From NCBI RefSeq assembly GCF_000337675.1, contig NZ_AOIB01000021.1, positions 42,150-106,149 on the forward strand: a stretch of DNA of 64,000 bases, read 5' to 3'. This document shows positions 16,922-26,712 of the stretch, one piece after another; positions within the stretch are counted from its first letter, which is position 1, and each line of letters opens with the position of its first letter. A model generated the notes under the pieces. It was given only the letters and a program-made list of their open reading frames with translations, was not told the DNA's origin and searched no databases. A program made the position numbers and the translations under genes. The DNA is from Natronococcus amylolyticus DSM 10524 (lineage in GTDB: Archaea > Halobacteriota > Halobacteria > Halobacteriales > Natrialbaceae).

Positions 16922-17341
16922 CCACAGTATCGGACGACCCGATCGGAGAACTGGCGATCGTTTCAGTAGTTGGTAATATGGTCTCCTTATTCAGTTTGGT
17001 CTGTGAATCTGAACTGGGCGAATCGTTACGTAAATGCCGTCTCTTCCATCAACTAATAGAGGTTTTGAGGAAGTCGTGCTGAATACAGAGCGCGTGTCAT
17101 GTATTTGCAAAAGCTGCTCTCTCAATCGGCAATGCCCAGTTCGCCGACAGCGACTACCGCTCGCCCGATGATTGCCTCCTATCCTGAGCAATAGAGAATA
17201 CTCCAACCCGAGCGGAACCTCATACCCCTCGCGGAGCTACGGATCGGCCAGCCTTACTGACAGTTTGCGATGGCATCGAGGAGATGGAAACCGCTTGTGA
17301 CAGCTAATATTAATAACTATGTTCATTTTGGTGATAGCCGA
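16922..17341. other. Gene-free, AT-richer stretch; probable IS debris
   Basis: No credible gene is seen in these 420 bases. Composition drops from GC-rich to nearly balanced at about 16975. The stretch includes an IS-terminus-like segment (17076-17096) that recurs inverted beyond selO. A 71-aa minus-strand frame (16991-17206) has no recognisable features and odd composition, and I do not call it a gene. Confidence 0.5.
17076..17096 (-). repeat. IS-end-like segment, left of selO (inverted partner at 18837-18855)
   Basis: The reverse complement of these 21 bases matches 18837-18855 over 19 positions, with one small gap and one mismatch, ending in ATTCAGCA on both. The two copies face each other around the selO pseudogene. 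Confidence 0.4.
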
Positions 17342-18735
17342 TCAAGTATTACAGTACGTTGTATACTCTGCATCGAATTCTCGTGGCGGTGGTTGCTGGA
17401 ATTGTGAACCCATATCCTTCGATGTATAGGGGTTTTCCAATACGGTCAATAACTCCTTGAACTTGGATAGATCCTCAGTTTCGAGATACTCATCCAGTGC
17501 CTCTTCAACCAGGTAGTTGCGGGGGATATACCGCGGATTGGATTCCTGCATCAACTCCTCATCTAGGCCGACAGCAGCCAATTTCTCCCGAAGCTGTTCG
17601 AATTCTGCAGTTGCAAACACTGGGTCATCAAACGTACCAGGCGTCTCTAATTCGAGGAACGTATTGGTATAATCTGCGTTCGATTTGCGAAGCCACCCCA
17701 GGAATTCATCGACGAGTTCTTCCTCGCCATCTGCGTTGATCCCCAGTTTCTTCCGCATCATCGTGTAGTATTGCGCATCAAATCGATCCTCGAATTCGTT
17801 TAGTTTGGCTTCGAGTTCATCGTACGTGAGCGCCGATTGCGTACACAGCGGTTGGAGTGCCTCTGCGAACCGTTCAAGATTCCACCGCAAGATGGGTCGC
17901 TGGTTTCCGAATGCATATCGCCCGTGCTTATCGATTGAACTGAAGACCGTCTCCTCATCATAGTAATTGATGAAGGCACAGGGTCCGTAATCAAACGTTT
18001 CTCCATCGATACTCATGTTGTCCGTATTCATGACGCCATGGATGAATCCGACACGCAGCCAGTCAACAACCATCTCGATCGACGACTGCATGACTCCATC
18101 GAAGAACTCTAGGTATGTGCGATCCTTTGCATTTAGCTGCGGGTAATGCCTGTCGATAACATAGTCAGTGAATCGCTGTAGTTCGTCGGATGCGTGGCCT
18201 GCAACATACTGGAAGGTCCCGTATCGAATGTGGCTGTTCATCACTCGGACAAGGATGGCCCCAGGTTCTGTCCGCCGTCGTTCGACTGCTTCGTCAGTTT
18301 CGACGACCGCCAGAGTTCTCGACGTTTTGATATTTAGATTCTGCATCGCATACGAGTACAGATACTCTCTGAGCATCGAGCTGACAGTTGCGTTGCCATC
18401 GCCTCTTCTGGAGTACGGCGTTCGACAGACCCTTTCAGTTGAATATCGTATCTATTACCATCGTGAACATGTTCGCCGAGTATCATCGCTCTCCCATCGC
18501 CCAGGACGGTAAAACTTCCATACTGGTGGCCTGCATATGCCTGGGCGATTGGTTTTTCCAGGAGATCCTGACCGGCTAGAATCTCAGCATCGAGCTCCGC
18601 CGTATCCAGTCCAAGATCAGCACACAGCCCGTCATTAAGAAACAGAATTTCAGGGTTAGAGATACTTTCGGGCGTTACCCTCGAATAAAGGTTTGAGTCT
18701 ACATTTTTGTAAGTGGTATCAAATGAAAAGGGCAT
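17342..18735 (-). pseudogene. selO: selO (protein adenylyltransferase/AMPylator), frameshifted
   Basis: The N-terminal frame (18735 to ~18427) codes MPFSFDTTYKN..., AYAGHQYGSFTVLGDGRA and YDIQLKGS. The sequence then needs a shift: another frame reads TPYSRRGDG...SMLREYL and continues to 17342. The family has GSGRTPYSRRGDG here, so one missing G in the GGTCG context (about 18424-18429) accounts for it. The rest is intact, including HGVMNTDNMSIDG and FDYGPCAF (kinase-fold metal/ATP residues) and the conserved Cys three residues from the C-terminus. Full length would be ~465 aa. Codon use and GC are clearly lower than in neighbouring genes, suggesting recent transfer. Confidence 0.9.
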
Positions 18736-19045
18736 TTAGTTTCGTACGGTGTTATCTTGCTTGCTTTATTAACCTTATCTTTGAAAATGCTAAGAGCTGA
18801 TCGATTAGAGAGGTTCAAATGGGCGTGTGCTGCATACACGCTCTCTATTCAGCAGACCTCTCTTGGCAGCTATCGGAGAACTCGATTGCTGCTCCGTTGC
18901 CTGCTCGACCTGTACGGAACGCGAGTTTCATACCCCACTCTGAATAACGAAATTATGCTTACTGGTATAGACGGCTCGAGTCGCCCGAACCGAACGAACA
19001 GCGATGCGTCTGGACGGGATTACGAAAACCGCAAGAACGGAACCG
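18736..19045. other. Gene-free stretch between selO and the FKBP gene
   Basis: About 310 bases, AT-richer than the surroundings up to about 18960, with the second IS-end-like segment at 18837-18855. No ORF with gene-like composition. The first 30 bases probably hold the old selO promoter. Confidence 0.45.
18837..18855 (+). repeat. IS-end-like segment, right of selO (inverted partner at 17076-17096)
   Basis: Near-identical, inverted relative to the left copy (one indel, one mismatch), and followed by diverging sequence. With the left copy it brackets the low-GC island. Confidence 0.4.
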
Positions 19046-20014
19046 TTACTCCTCGGCGCCTTCGAGCTCCTCGACGATTTCGTCGGCGTCGACGTCGGCC
19101 TCCTCGAGGGCTTCCTCGATGTCGGCCTCGCCGCCGGCACCGCCGCCCATGCCGCCCATCATGCCGGGCATGCCCATGCCGCCCATGCCGTCGATGACCT
19201 CCTGGACGATGACGCGGTCGACGCCCAGCTTGTCGATGACGTCCTGGCCGATCTGCTGTTTGCCCATCATCCACTGCTGGTTCATCGTCATCTGGGGCGT
19301 GGCCTCGAGGTAGAGCGTCTCCTTCTCGACGACCTCGGTCTCGAACTCGGGCTCGCTGTCCTCGTCTTCGTCGTCCTCGTCGGACTCGACGGGGACCTCC
19401 TCCTCGACCTCGTCGGTTTCGATCCAGAGGTCGGGCTCCATTCCGAGGTACATCTCGAACAGGCCGGCGGCCTGCTGTTCGATGTCGTCGACCTCCTCGA
19501 CGACCTCGTACTCGTACTCGACGTCCTCACCCGCGAGCGGGTGGTTGAAGTCGACGCGGGCGCGGCCGCCGACGATCGTGCTGATGTAGCCCTGCTTGCC
19601 GTCGATCTGGACGTTCGCGCCGGGGTAGCGGTCGTCCTCGTCGATCTTCTCGGCGCTGACGGTCTGGACGTCGTCCGGATCGTACTCGCCGAAGGCCTCC
19701 GCGGCCTCGATCGTGACGGTGCCGGAGTCGCCGACATCGCCGCCGATGATGGCGTCCTCGACCTCGTCGAAAATGTGGCCCTCGCCGAGGACGAGCGTCC
19801 GCGGCTCGAACTCCTCGGCCTGGTCGGCGACGCCCTCCTCCTCGGCGACCTCGGGGTCGGTCGTGTCGACCAGCTGGTCGTCCTCGGTGGTGTAGGCGGT
19901 GTAGGCGAGCGTTACGAAGTCGCCGGCCTGAAGCCCCTCGGCTTCGTTGGCGTCTTCGTTCTCGTCGACGTCATCGGCCTGCGCTTCGGCTTCGGCTTCC
20001 TCTTCCTCGGTCAT
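19046..20014 (-). CDS. FKBP-type peptidyl-prolyl isomerase (SlyD-like), long archaeal form
   Basis: A 322-aa protein. A Glu/Ala-rich leader (1-25) precedes an FKBP domain (~27-160: GDFVTLAYTAYT, LVLGEGHIFDEVEDAIIG, YDPDDVQTVS). The IF insert carries DGKQGYISTIVGGRARVDFNHPLAG, the chaperone-like SlyD signature. A further ~150-residue C-terminal domain follows. It ends with a Gly/Met tract (GGMGMPGMMGGMGGG) and an acidic helix. It should speed proline isomerisation and hold folding proteins in the cytosol. The ATG at 20014 is preferred over an upstream frame that reads into the promoter. Confidence 0.93.
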   Translation of the reverse strand: MTEEEEAEAEAQADDVDENEDANEAEGLQAGDFVTLAYTAYTTEDDQLVDTTDPEVAEEEGVADQAEEFEPRTLVLGEGHIFDEVEDAIIGGDVGDSGTVTIEAAEAFGEYDPDDVQTVSAEKIDEDDRYPGANVQIDGKQGYISTIVGGRARVDFNHPLAGEDVEYEYEVVEEVDDIEQQAAGLFEMYLGMEPDLWIETDEVEEEVPVESDEDDEDEDSEPEFETEVVEKETLYLEATPQMTMNQQWMMGKQQIGQDVIDKLGVDRVIVQEVIDGMGGMGMPGMMGGMGGGAGGEADIEEALEEADVDADEIVEELEGAEE

Positions 20015-20102
20015 ACGTTGTACGTCCGCCCGTCCACATTTAAGTACGACGTTTTCTCCCGAGAGCAACTGTTACTTAGGACCCGTCCGCCTTTTCCGAC
20101 GT

Positions 20103-20648
20103 ATGTACGAGGTCGAGGTCAAAGTGCCCGCCGATCTCGAGGTCGTCCGCACTCGGCTGGACGAACTCGAGGCGACGCCGACGGGCGCCGTCGTCCAGGC
20201 GGACACCTACTACGACGCGCCCCATCGTTCGTTTCCCGAGACCGACGAGGCGCTGCGCATCCGCACGGAACGACTCGAGGACGGTCCCGACGAGAACCGC
20301 CTCACCTACAAGGGACCCCTCGTCGACGACGCCTCGAAGAGCCGCGAGGAGGTCGAGACCGCCGTCGGCGACGGGGAGAAGGTCGACGCCGTCCTGACGA
20401 AGCTCGGGTTCGAACCCGCCGCGACGGTCCGCAAAGAGCGCGAACGGTTCGCCCTCGAGGGGTACACGATCACCCTCGATTCGGTCGAGGACGTCGGCGA
20501 GTACGTCGAAGTCGAGACGGAGGTCGACGACGAGAGCGCCCTCGAGGACGCCCGCGAGGGCGTATTCGACGTCCTCGAGCGACTCGGGCTCGATCCCGAC
20601 GATCAGCTTCGGACGTCGTATCTGGAGCTGTTGCTCGAGTCCGGATAG
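20103..20648 (+). CDS. CYTH domain protein (class IV adenylate cyclase / thiamine-triphosphatase-like)
   Basis: A 181-aa CYTH fold: N-terminal EVEVK (the ExExK motif) at residues 3-7, DTYYDAP, LRIRTE, LTYKGP, and a final acidic strand pair (EYVEVETEVDDE). The family binds triphosphate groups in a beta-barrel tunnel; members are CyaB-type cyclases, triphosphatases or polyphosphatases. The exact activity cannot be told. It shares an 88-bp divergent promoter region with the FKBP gene, which contains two TATA-like runs. Confidence 0.88.
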   Translation: MYEVEVKVPADLEVVRTRLDELEATPTGAVVQADTYYDAPHRSFPETDEALRIRTERLEDGPDENRLTYKGPLVDDASKSREEVETAVGDGEKVDAVLTKLGFEPAATVRKERERFALEGYTITLDSVEDVGEYVEVETEVDDESALEDAREGVFDVLERLGLDPDDQLRTSYLELLLESG

Positions 20649-20800
20649 GTGACTCGCTGAACATCACGTTGGAGGATCACCCGTCGCGCCCGCCAGGATC
20701 GATCATCGGTGTACAGCATCCGACAGTATTACCCCTCGGCATTTTCTGGTCGGAATCTGTTTCCGCAAGTTATAGAACCACGCTCGGTTAACTCCCAGTA

Positions 20801-22006
20801 ATGAGTCAGCGGAATATCCGGGTCGAACCGATCGACCGCCAGGCAGTAGAGGACCAGGAGGTCGAAATCGTCGAGCGAAAGGGGATCGGTCACCCCGACT
20901 CGATCTGTGACGGCGTTGCCGAGAGCGTCGCCGGGGCGCTCGCCCGCGAGTACATCGACCGCGTCGGCGAAGTGCTCCACTTCAACACCGACGAAACCCA
21001 GCTGGTCGCCGGCGAGGCCGCGCCCGCTTTCGGCGGTGGCGAGGTCGTCGATCCCATCTACCTGCTGATCGTCGGCCGCGCGACCAAACGCTACGAGGGG
21101 CAGGCGATCCCCGCCGAGACGATCGCGCTGCGGGCCGCCCGCGAGTATCTCGAGGAGACGATCCCGCAGCTCACCTACGGCGAGGACATCGTCGTCGACG
21201 TCAAGCTCGGCGAGGGCAGCGGCGACCTCCAGGAGGTCTTCGGCGAGGACGAGGTCAGCGTTCCGATGGCCAACGACACCAGCTTCGGCGTCGGCCACGC
21301 ACCGCTCACGGAAACCGAACAAATCGTCCTCGAGGCCGAGCGCCGGCTCAACGGCGAGTACGCGAGCACCCACCCCGAACTCGGTCCCGACGTGAAGATC
21401 ATGGGCAAACGCGAGGGCGACCGGATCGACGTCACCGTCGCCGCAGCGATGGTCGACGAGTACATTGCTGACATCGACGAGTACGCCGACGCGGTCGAGT
21501 CAGTTCGCGAGTTCGTTGGCGAGGTCGCGGACGACCACACCGACCGCGAGGTCGACGTCCACGTCAACACCGCCGACGACTACGAGGAGGGGTCGATCTA
21601 TCTGACCGTCACCGGCACCTCCGCCGAACAGGGCGACGACGGCTCCGTCGGTCGAGGTAACCGCGCGAACGGCCTCATCACCCCCAACCGGTCGATGTCG
21701 ATGGAGGCGACCAGCGGGAAGAACCCCGTCAACCACATCGGGAAGATCTACAACCTGCTCTCAACGTCGATCGCCGAGTCGGTCGTCGACGACGTCGACG
21801 GGATCCGCGACCTGCGCGTTCGGCTGCTCTCCCAGATCGGTCGCCCGATCGACGAACCCCACGTCGCCGACGTCCACGTCGTCACCAACGAGGGCGTCGC
21901 CCTCGAGGACGTCGAGGAAGACGTCGAGACGATCGTCGACGCCGAACTTGGCGACGTCACCGAGATCACCCGCCAGGTCATCGACGGCGAGCTGACCACG
22001 TTCTAG
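20801..22006 (+). CDS. mat: Archaeal-type S-adenosylmethionine synthetase
   Basis: A 401-aa protein of the archaeal MAT family, distinct from bacterial MetK. It carries [17 protein letters not shown] near the N-terminus, [12 protein letters not shown], and [35 protein letters not shown] in the catalytic centre (cited here as position ~285-320). It makes AdoMet from methionine and ATP. A TATA-like TTATA about 30 bases before the ATG suggests a leaderless transcript. Monocistronic. Confidence 0.97.
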   Translation: MSQRNIRVEPIDRQAVEDQEVEIVERKGIGHPDSICDGVAESVAGALAREYIDRVGEVLHFNTDETQLVAGEAAPAFGGGEVVDPIYLLIVGRATKRYEGQAIPAETIALRAAREYLEETIPQLTYGEDIVVDVKLGEGSGDLQEVFGEDEVSVPMANDTSFGVGHAPLTETEQIVLEAERRLNGEYASTHPELGPDVKIMGKREGDRIDVTVAAAMVDEYIADIDEYADAVESVREFVGEVADDHTDREVDVHVNTADDYEEGSIYLTVTGTSAEQGDDGSVGRGNRANGLITPNRSMSMEATSGKNPVNHIGKIYNLLSTSIAESVVDDVDGIRDLRVRLLSQIGRPIDEPHVADVHVVTNEGVALEDVEEDVETIVDAELGDVTEITRQVIDGELTTF

Positions 22007-22119
22007 CGCTGTTTCGCGTTCGGCCGTCGTTTTCGGCCACCCGGTACCGGCACGATCTCCGTCGTTCGGAATAATCAAGATCGGGTCCGGCCTATCGAGT
22101 TACGAATCGAAACACTGGC

Positions 22120-23424
22120 ATGTCCGAAGCGTCCCCGGACTCGAGCGAACCGCTCGACGTCTCCCCTCGTTCGGTCGTCCTCGCCGTCGTCGTGAGCACC
22201 TTCTTCGTCGGCTTCGGCGGCGGCGTCATCTTCCCGATCCTGCCGAATCTCGGGGAAGTGCTGGGAATCTCCGCGTTTATGGTCGGAGCGATCCTCGCGG
22301 CCAACCGCTGGACCAGGCTGGTCGCGAACGCGCCCGCGGGCGTGCTCGTCGACCGGATCGGCACCCGGAAACCGTTCATCGCGGGGCTGGCGATCGAGGG
22401 CGTCGCGACCTTTGGCTACGTCGTCGCCCTGTTCGCCGCCCATCCGTCACTGTGGTTCCTGCCGGACGTCCCCGAAGCCTGGTTCATGGTCGCTCGAGTC
22501 ATGTGGGGCGTCGGCAGCGCGCTCGTGTTCGCGACGGCGTACACGATCACGGCCGACGTCAGTGACTCTGGTTCGCGAGGAACGAGCATGGGCATCGTCC
22601 GCGCGGGGATCACGTTCGGCTTCCCCGCGGGACTCGTGCTCGGCGGAGTCGTCAGCGAGAGCTACGGCAACGCCGAGGCGTTCGTCCTCGCGGCCGCCTT
22701 CGCCGGGCTGGCGAGCGTTATTGCCTACTTCGTCGTCCCCGAGACTCACGTCGAGGAGCGCGACTCCTCGGTCAAACCGTGGGACCTCGAGCTAACCGTC
22801 CCCGCGCTCACCGTCGGGCTGGTCAACTTCGGGCTCTACTTCGCGTACGTCGGCGTCCTGTTCTCGACGCTGGTGATCTACCTGCAGGTCGAGGCGCTGA
22901 CGATCTCGACGACGGCGTTCGGCTACGATCTCGAGTACGGCGCCCAGGGGACGTCGGGGATGCTGATGGCGGTCTCCGTGCTGGCCGGAGCGGTGTTTAC
23001 GATCGTCGGGGGCGCGCTGAGCGACTCCGTCGGCGCACGGGTTCCGATTCTCGTCGTCTTCCTGGTTACGGCCTGTGTCGGCTTTGCAGTCCTGACGGTG
23101 GCGCCCTCGCTACCCGCCGTCGTGCTCGCCTGTGCGCTGATCGGGGCGGGGCAAGGCGGCGTCGGCGGTCCGCTGACCGCCTTGCTAGCGGATCTCACAG
23201 AAGAGGATCGGATGGGACGGGCGATGGGGACGAACAACGTCCTCGGCGACGTCGGCGGCGGACTCGGTCCGATGATCGCGGTGCCGTTCGCCGAGACGAT
23301 CGGGTTCGAGGTGATGTACGCGGTGAGCACCGTCGTTCCTCTGCTGGCCGGGGTCGTCCTCGTCGCCGGCGTCTACAGCCACACCGGGAGCCTGAGCCCG
23401 ACCGTCGAGGAGTCGGCGGCCTGA
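22120..23424 (+). CDS. MFS transporter
   Basis: A 434-aa protein with about 12 hydrophobic segments. The first MFS loop motif is visible as ANRWTRLVANAPAGVLVDRIGTRKP between TM2 and TM3. The second half has an equivalent loop (GGALSDSVGARVP). Typical length for the family. Substrate unknown; the drug/sugar exporter subclass is the nearest impression. Stands alone, 58 bp before the DapA-family gene on the same strand. Confidence 0.88.
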   Translation: MSEASPDSSEPLDVSPRSVVLAVVVSTFFVGFGGGVIFPILPNLGEVLGISAFMVGAILAANRWTRLVANAPAGVLVDRIGTRKPFIAGLAIEGVATFGYVVALFAAHPSLWFLPDVPEAWFMVARVMWGVGSALVFATAYTITADVSDSGSRGTSMGIVRAGITFGFPAGLVLGGVVSESYGNAEAFVLAAAFAGLASVIAYFVVPETHVEERDSSVKPWDLELTVPALTVGLVNFGLYFAYVGVLFSTLVIYLQVEALTISTTAFGYDLEYGAQGTSGMLMAVSVLAGAVFTIVGGALSDSVGARVPILVVFLVTACVGFAVLTVAPSLPAVVLACALIGAGQGGVGGPLTALLADLTEEDRMGRAMGTNNVLGDVGGGLGPMIAVPFAETIGFEVMYAVSTVVPLLAGVVLVAGVYSHTGSLSPTVEESAA

Positions 23425-23482
23425 TCCCCCGCGGTATCGCCGCGACAGCAACGATTTTCACGCGAGCGATACTGCCCCTACC

Positions 23483-24373
23483 ATGGACCTTCACGACGCA
23501 CTCAGCGGGATTGCCTGTCCGACCATCACGCCGTTCGACGACGGCGAGGTCGACGAGGCCGCGCTCGTCGACCTGCTCGCACACCTCCGGGAGGGCGGGG
23601 TCGATAGCGTCTTCGCCTGCGGCACGTCCGGGGAGTTTCCGAGTCTCGGCCCCGAGGAACGCCGCCGCGTGATCGAGCTAACCGTCGACCACGCCGACGG
23701 CCCGGTGATCGCCTGCTCGGGCGCGACGAGCGTCGGCGAGGCCGTCGACCACGTCGACAACGCCGCCGACGCCGGCGCGGACGCGGCCGCGCTGGTCCCG
23801 CCGTACTTCACCCCGGCGAACGCCCCTCAGGGGAACGAGCGGTTCTTCGAGCGGGTGGCCGAGGAGACGACCCTGCCGATCGTGCTGTACAACATCCCCC
23901 AGTACACGGGCCAGCGGATCGAGCCCGAGACGGTCTCGGCTCTCGCCGAACGGGACGAGTTCGTCGGAATCAAGGACTCGAGCGGCGATCTCACCTACTT
24001 CCAGTCGCTCGTCCGGGAGACCCCCGAGGCGTTCCGCTGTCTGATGGGCTACGACTCCCTGCTCGTGCCGTCGATCCGGCTGGGCGGCGACGGCGGAATC
24101 AACGCGCTGTCGAACGTCGTTCCGCGGACGTTCCGCGAGGCGGTCGACGCGGCCGAAACCGAGCGCGGACAGGAACTGCAGTCGGAAGCGATCGCCCCGC
24201 TGTTCGAGACCTGCGCGAGCCACGGCTTCGCCCAGGCGACGAAGACGGGGCTCGTCCACCGCGACGTGATCCCCTCCGACGAGGTCCGTCCGCCACTGGT
24301 CTCGACCGACGACGCCGCGGCCGACGAGATCCGGACGGTGCTCGAGGAGAGCCTCGCGGTCGCCGAGCGTTGA
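23483..24373 (+). CDS. Dihydrodipicolinate synthase (DapA)/KDG-aldolase family protein
   Basis: A 296-aa class I aldolase: CPTITPFDDGEVDEAAL at the start, the GTSGEFPSL phosphate-site motif, Tyr in LYNIPQYTG, and the Schiff-base Lys in GIKDSSGD near residue 159. The family includes DHDPS, 2-keto-3-deoxygluconate aldolase and N-acetylneuraminate lyase. No lysine-pathway neighbours are present, so keto-sugar-acid aldolase is at least as likely as DapA. Confidence 0.85.
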   Translation: MDLHDALSGIACPTITPFDDGEVDEAALVDLLAHLREGGVDSVFACGTSGEFPSLGPEERRRVIELTVDHADGPVIACSGATSVGEAVDHVDNAADAGADAAALVPPYFTPANAPQGNERFFERVAEETTLPIVLYNIPQYTGQRIEPETVSALAERDEFVGIKDSSGDLTYFQSLVRETPEAFRCLMGYDSLLVPSIRLGGDGGINALSNVVPRTFREAVDAAETERGQELQSEAIAPLFETCASHGFAQATKTGLVHRDVIPSDEVRPPLVSTDDAAADEIRTVLEESLAVAER

Positions 24374-24422
24374 CGCTCGCCCCTCGTAATCCCCTTATAC
24401 TCCCACCCGGCTACGATTCGGT

Positions 24423-25601
24423 ATGCACCCGCCGGGAGCCGACACCGTCCTCGTCCGCCACGGGGACATCAACACCAAGAGCAACACCGTCAGGCGGTAC
24501 ATGGAGGACCTCCTCGCTGAGAACCTCGAGGCGGTCCTCGACGACCGTTCGGTTCCCGGGGAGGTCGAGCGCCGGTGGAGCCGACTCCTGATCCACACGA
24601 CTGAGGAGGCGGTCGAAGACGCGACGGCCGCAGCGGCCGACACGTTCGGCGTCGTCTCTGCCAGTCCGTGTCTGACGGTCAGCACCGAAAAGGAACTGAT
24701 CCTCGACGCGCTCGAGGAGGTCGCACGCGCCCGCTACGACGGCGGCAGCTTCGCCGTCGACGCGCGACGAGCCGACAAGGAGTTGCCCTACGACAGCGAG
24801 GACCTCGCCCGGGAGGGCGGATCGACCATCTGGGAGACCGTCGCAGACGAGTTCGAGCCCGAGGTCGACCTCGACGACCCTGATCTCACCTTCGGCGTCG
24901 AGGTTCGCCGGGAGGGTACCTTCCTCTCCCTCGAGAAGCGATCCGGTCCGGGCGGACTTCCGCTCGGCGCCCAGGAGCCCGTAATCGCGATGGTCAGCGG
25001 CGGGATCGACTCGCCCGTCGCGGCCTACGAGATGATGAAGCGCGGGAGTCCGATCGTCCCGGTGTACGTCGATCTGGGCCCGTTCGGCGGGATCGATCAC
25101 GAGGCCCGCGCGATGGAGACGGTTCGAGTACTCTCGCGGTACGCCCCGAACTTCGACATGCAGGTCTACAAGGTTCCCGGCGGAGAGACCATCTCCGTCC
25201 TCGTCGAGGAGATGGAGGAGGGGCGGATGCTCTCGATGCGACGCTTCTTCTACCGGGCCGCGGAGGTGCTGGCCGAGCGCGTCGACGCCCACGGGATCGT
25301 CACCGGCGAGGCCGCGGGTCAGAAGTCGAGCCAGACGGTCCAGAACCTCGGCGTCACGAGCCGCGCGACCCGCCTGCCGATCCACCGGCCGCTTCTGACT
25401 CGAGACAAAAACGAGATCGTCGCCCAGGCCCGCGAGATCGGAACCTTCGCCGAGTCGACGATCGACGCCGGCTGCAACCGCGTCGCGCCCGACAGGGCCG
25501 AGACCAACGCCCGGCTGAAACCGCTGCTCAAGGCCGAACCGGACGACCTCTTCGAGCGAGCCGAGGCGGCCGCGCGGAACGCGACGCTCGTCGAGCCATA
25601 A
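24423..25601 (+). CDS. thiI: tRNA 4-thiouridine synthase ThiI
   Basis: A 392-aa protein: N-terminal ferredoxin-like/THUMP part (VLVRHGDINTKSNTVRRYME...), then a PP-loop ATPase domain with SGGIDSPVAAYEMMKRG near residues 193-209 and GEAAGQKSSQT. The C-terminal rhodanese domain of E. coli ThiI is absent, as in other archaea, where sulfur must come another way. It adenylates U8 of tRNA for sulfur insertion and may also serve thiamine synthesis. Confidence 0.95.
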   Translation: MHPPGADTVLVRHGDINTKSNTVRRYMEDLLAENLEAVLDDRSVPGEVERRWSRLLIHTTEEAVEDATAAAADTFGVVSASPCLTVSTEKELILDALEEVARARYDGGSFAVDARRADKELPYDSEDLAREGGSTIWETVADEFEPEVDLDDPDLTFGVEVRREGTFLSLEKRSGPGGLPLGAQEPVIAMVSGGIDSPVAAYEMMKRGSPIVPVYVDLGPFGGIDHEARAMETVRVLSRYAPNFDMQVYKVPGGETISVLVEEMEEGRMLSMRRFFYRAAEVLAERVDAHGIVTGEAAGQKSSQTVQNLGVTSRATRLPIHRPLLTRDKNEIVAQAREIGTFAESTIDAGCNRVAPDRAETNARLKPLLKAEPDDLFERAEAAARNATLVEP

Positions 25602-25674
25602 GCACACCCGCGGGTACGGCAACCCACGATCATTCAGGAGGGATCGTTTTCCCTCGAGGAACGCAAATCGGCAT

Positions 25675-26112
25675 ATGTACGAGCGGGTTCTCTGTCCGAC
25701 CGACGGCAGCGACAACGCCGAGCTGGCCGCGAAGCGAGCCCTGCGGATGGCAAAGCAGTACGACGCCGAGTTGCACGTGCTCTACGTCGTTGAGAAGTCT
25801 CGCGATGAGCCGGAGCAGAAGGGACTGGAGGAGAAGATCGCCGAGGAGCGAAAAGCGGCCCGGAGCGTCATCGAACGGATCGAACGCGACGCGGCCGACG
25901 CCGGGATCACGGTCGAATCGACCGTGACGACCGGGATCCCGCGAACGACGATCGAAACTTACGCCGACGACCACGATATCGACGCGATCGTCATCGGCTC
26001 GACCGGCGCGGACGGCGTGTCGGAGAAGCTCCTCGGCACTGCCTCGAAGTACGTCGTCAACGAAGCGCCCGCTGACGTACTGGTCGTCAGACGCGACTCC
26101 GAGATCGAGTGA
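25675..26112 (+). CDS. Universal stress protein (UspA family)
   Basis: A 145-aa single-domain Usp starting MYERVLCPTDGSDNAELAAKRAL, with the ATP motif GSTGADGVSEKLLGT (G-x2-G-x9-G-T) near residue 104 and the closing strand ADVLVVRR. An ATP-binding Usp is expected. The gene lies 73 bp after thiI on the same strand. Confidence 0.93.
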   Translation: MYERVLCPTDGSDNAELAAKRALRMAKQYDAELHVLYVVEKSRDEPEQKGLEEKIAEERKAARSVIERIERDAADAGITVESTVTTGIPRTTIETYADDHDIDAIVIGSTGADGVSEKLLGTASKYVVNEAPADVLVVRRDSEIE

Positions 26113-26166
26113 CGGCTCCGTCGGGAGACGAAACGCCCATTATTGCGATCCGCCAACACCCCGGCA

Positions 26167-26685
26167 GTGACCCGCGTCTGTCTCGTCGGCGATCCCGAGG
26201 TGAACCTCCAGTACGAACTGCTCTCGAGGGAAACCTCCCGCGAGGCGCTCGCGACGTACGACCTCGAGCGGCCGTTCGAGAACGCCCTCGCCGTTCGAAC
26301 CGTCAGTATCGGCGCGGCGGTCTCGCTACTGAACGATCTCGACTGGTACCTCACCCGATTCGTCGACGAGGCGCTCGTCCAGGAGCCCTCGGTCAGCGAG
26401 ACGGAGTGGCTCTCGCGGTCGCTGGCGACCGAGCTTCGAAATGGCGACCTCGAGGCCGGCGACACCGGGGAGTTCTGCAAGATCTACGGGCTCGAGCGCC
26501 CGGAGGAACCCGACGTCGATCAGGGTGACGAGACGGCAGACGGTCCCGAGAACGCCCCGACGAGACCGCGGCTCGTCGAGCCGCTGTACGTTCGTCGCAC
26601 CGACGGCGAACTCCCCGAGTACGACCTCCGGGACGTCGCGGACACGCTGATCGTCCGACTGACCGAAGCGGAACACTCGCCGTAG
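26167..26685 (+). CDS. Haloarchaeal conserved protein (DUF5804-like)
   Basis: A 172-aa soluble protein that I associate with DUF5804: TRVCLVGDPEVNLQYELLSRETSREALATYDL, SLLNDLDWYLTRFVDEALV. The GTG at 26167 is chosen as start because similarity begins at VTRVCLVG; the frame extends 8 codons further. No catalytic motif is visible. A 20-residue acidic linker near residue 115 splits two ordered parts. Function unknown. Confidence 0.72.
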   Translation: MTRVCLVGDPEVNLQYELLSRETSREALATYDLERPFENALAVRTVSIGAAVSLLNDLDWYLTRFVDEALVQEPSVSETEWLSRSLATELRNGDLEAGDTGEFCKIYGLERPEEPDVDQGDETADGPENAPTRPRLVEPLYVRRTDGELPEYDLRDVADTLIVRLTEAEHSP

Positions 26686-26712
26686 CCGACGGTCTCGAGC
26701 CCCGATCGCTCC

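Noticed and set aside
16991-17206. 71-aa minus-strand ORF in the gap before selO
   Set aside because: No protein-like pattern. Overlaps an IS-end-like sequence and has composition unlike local genes.
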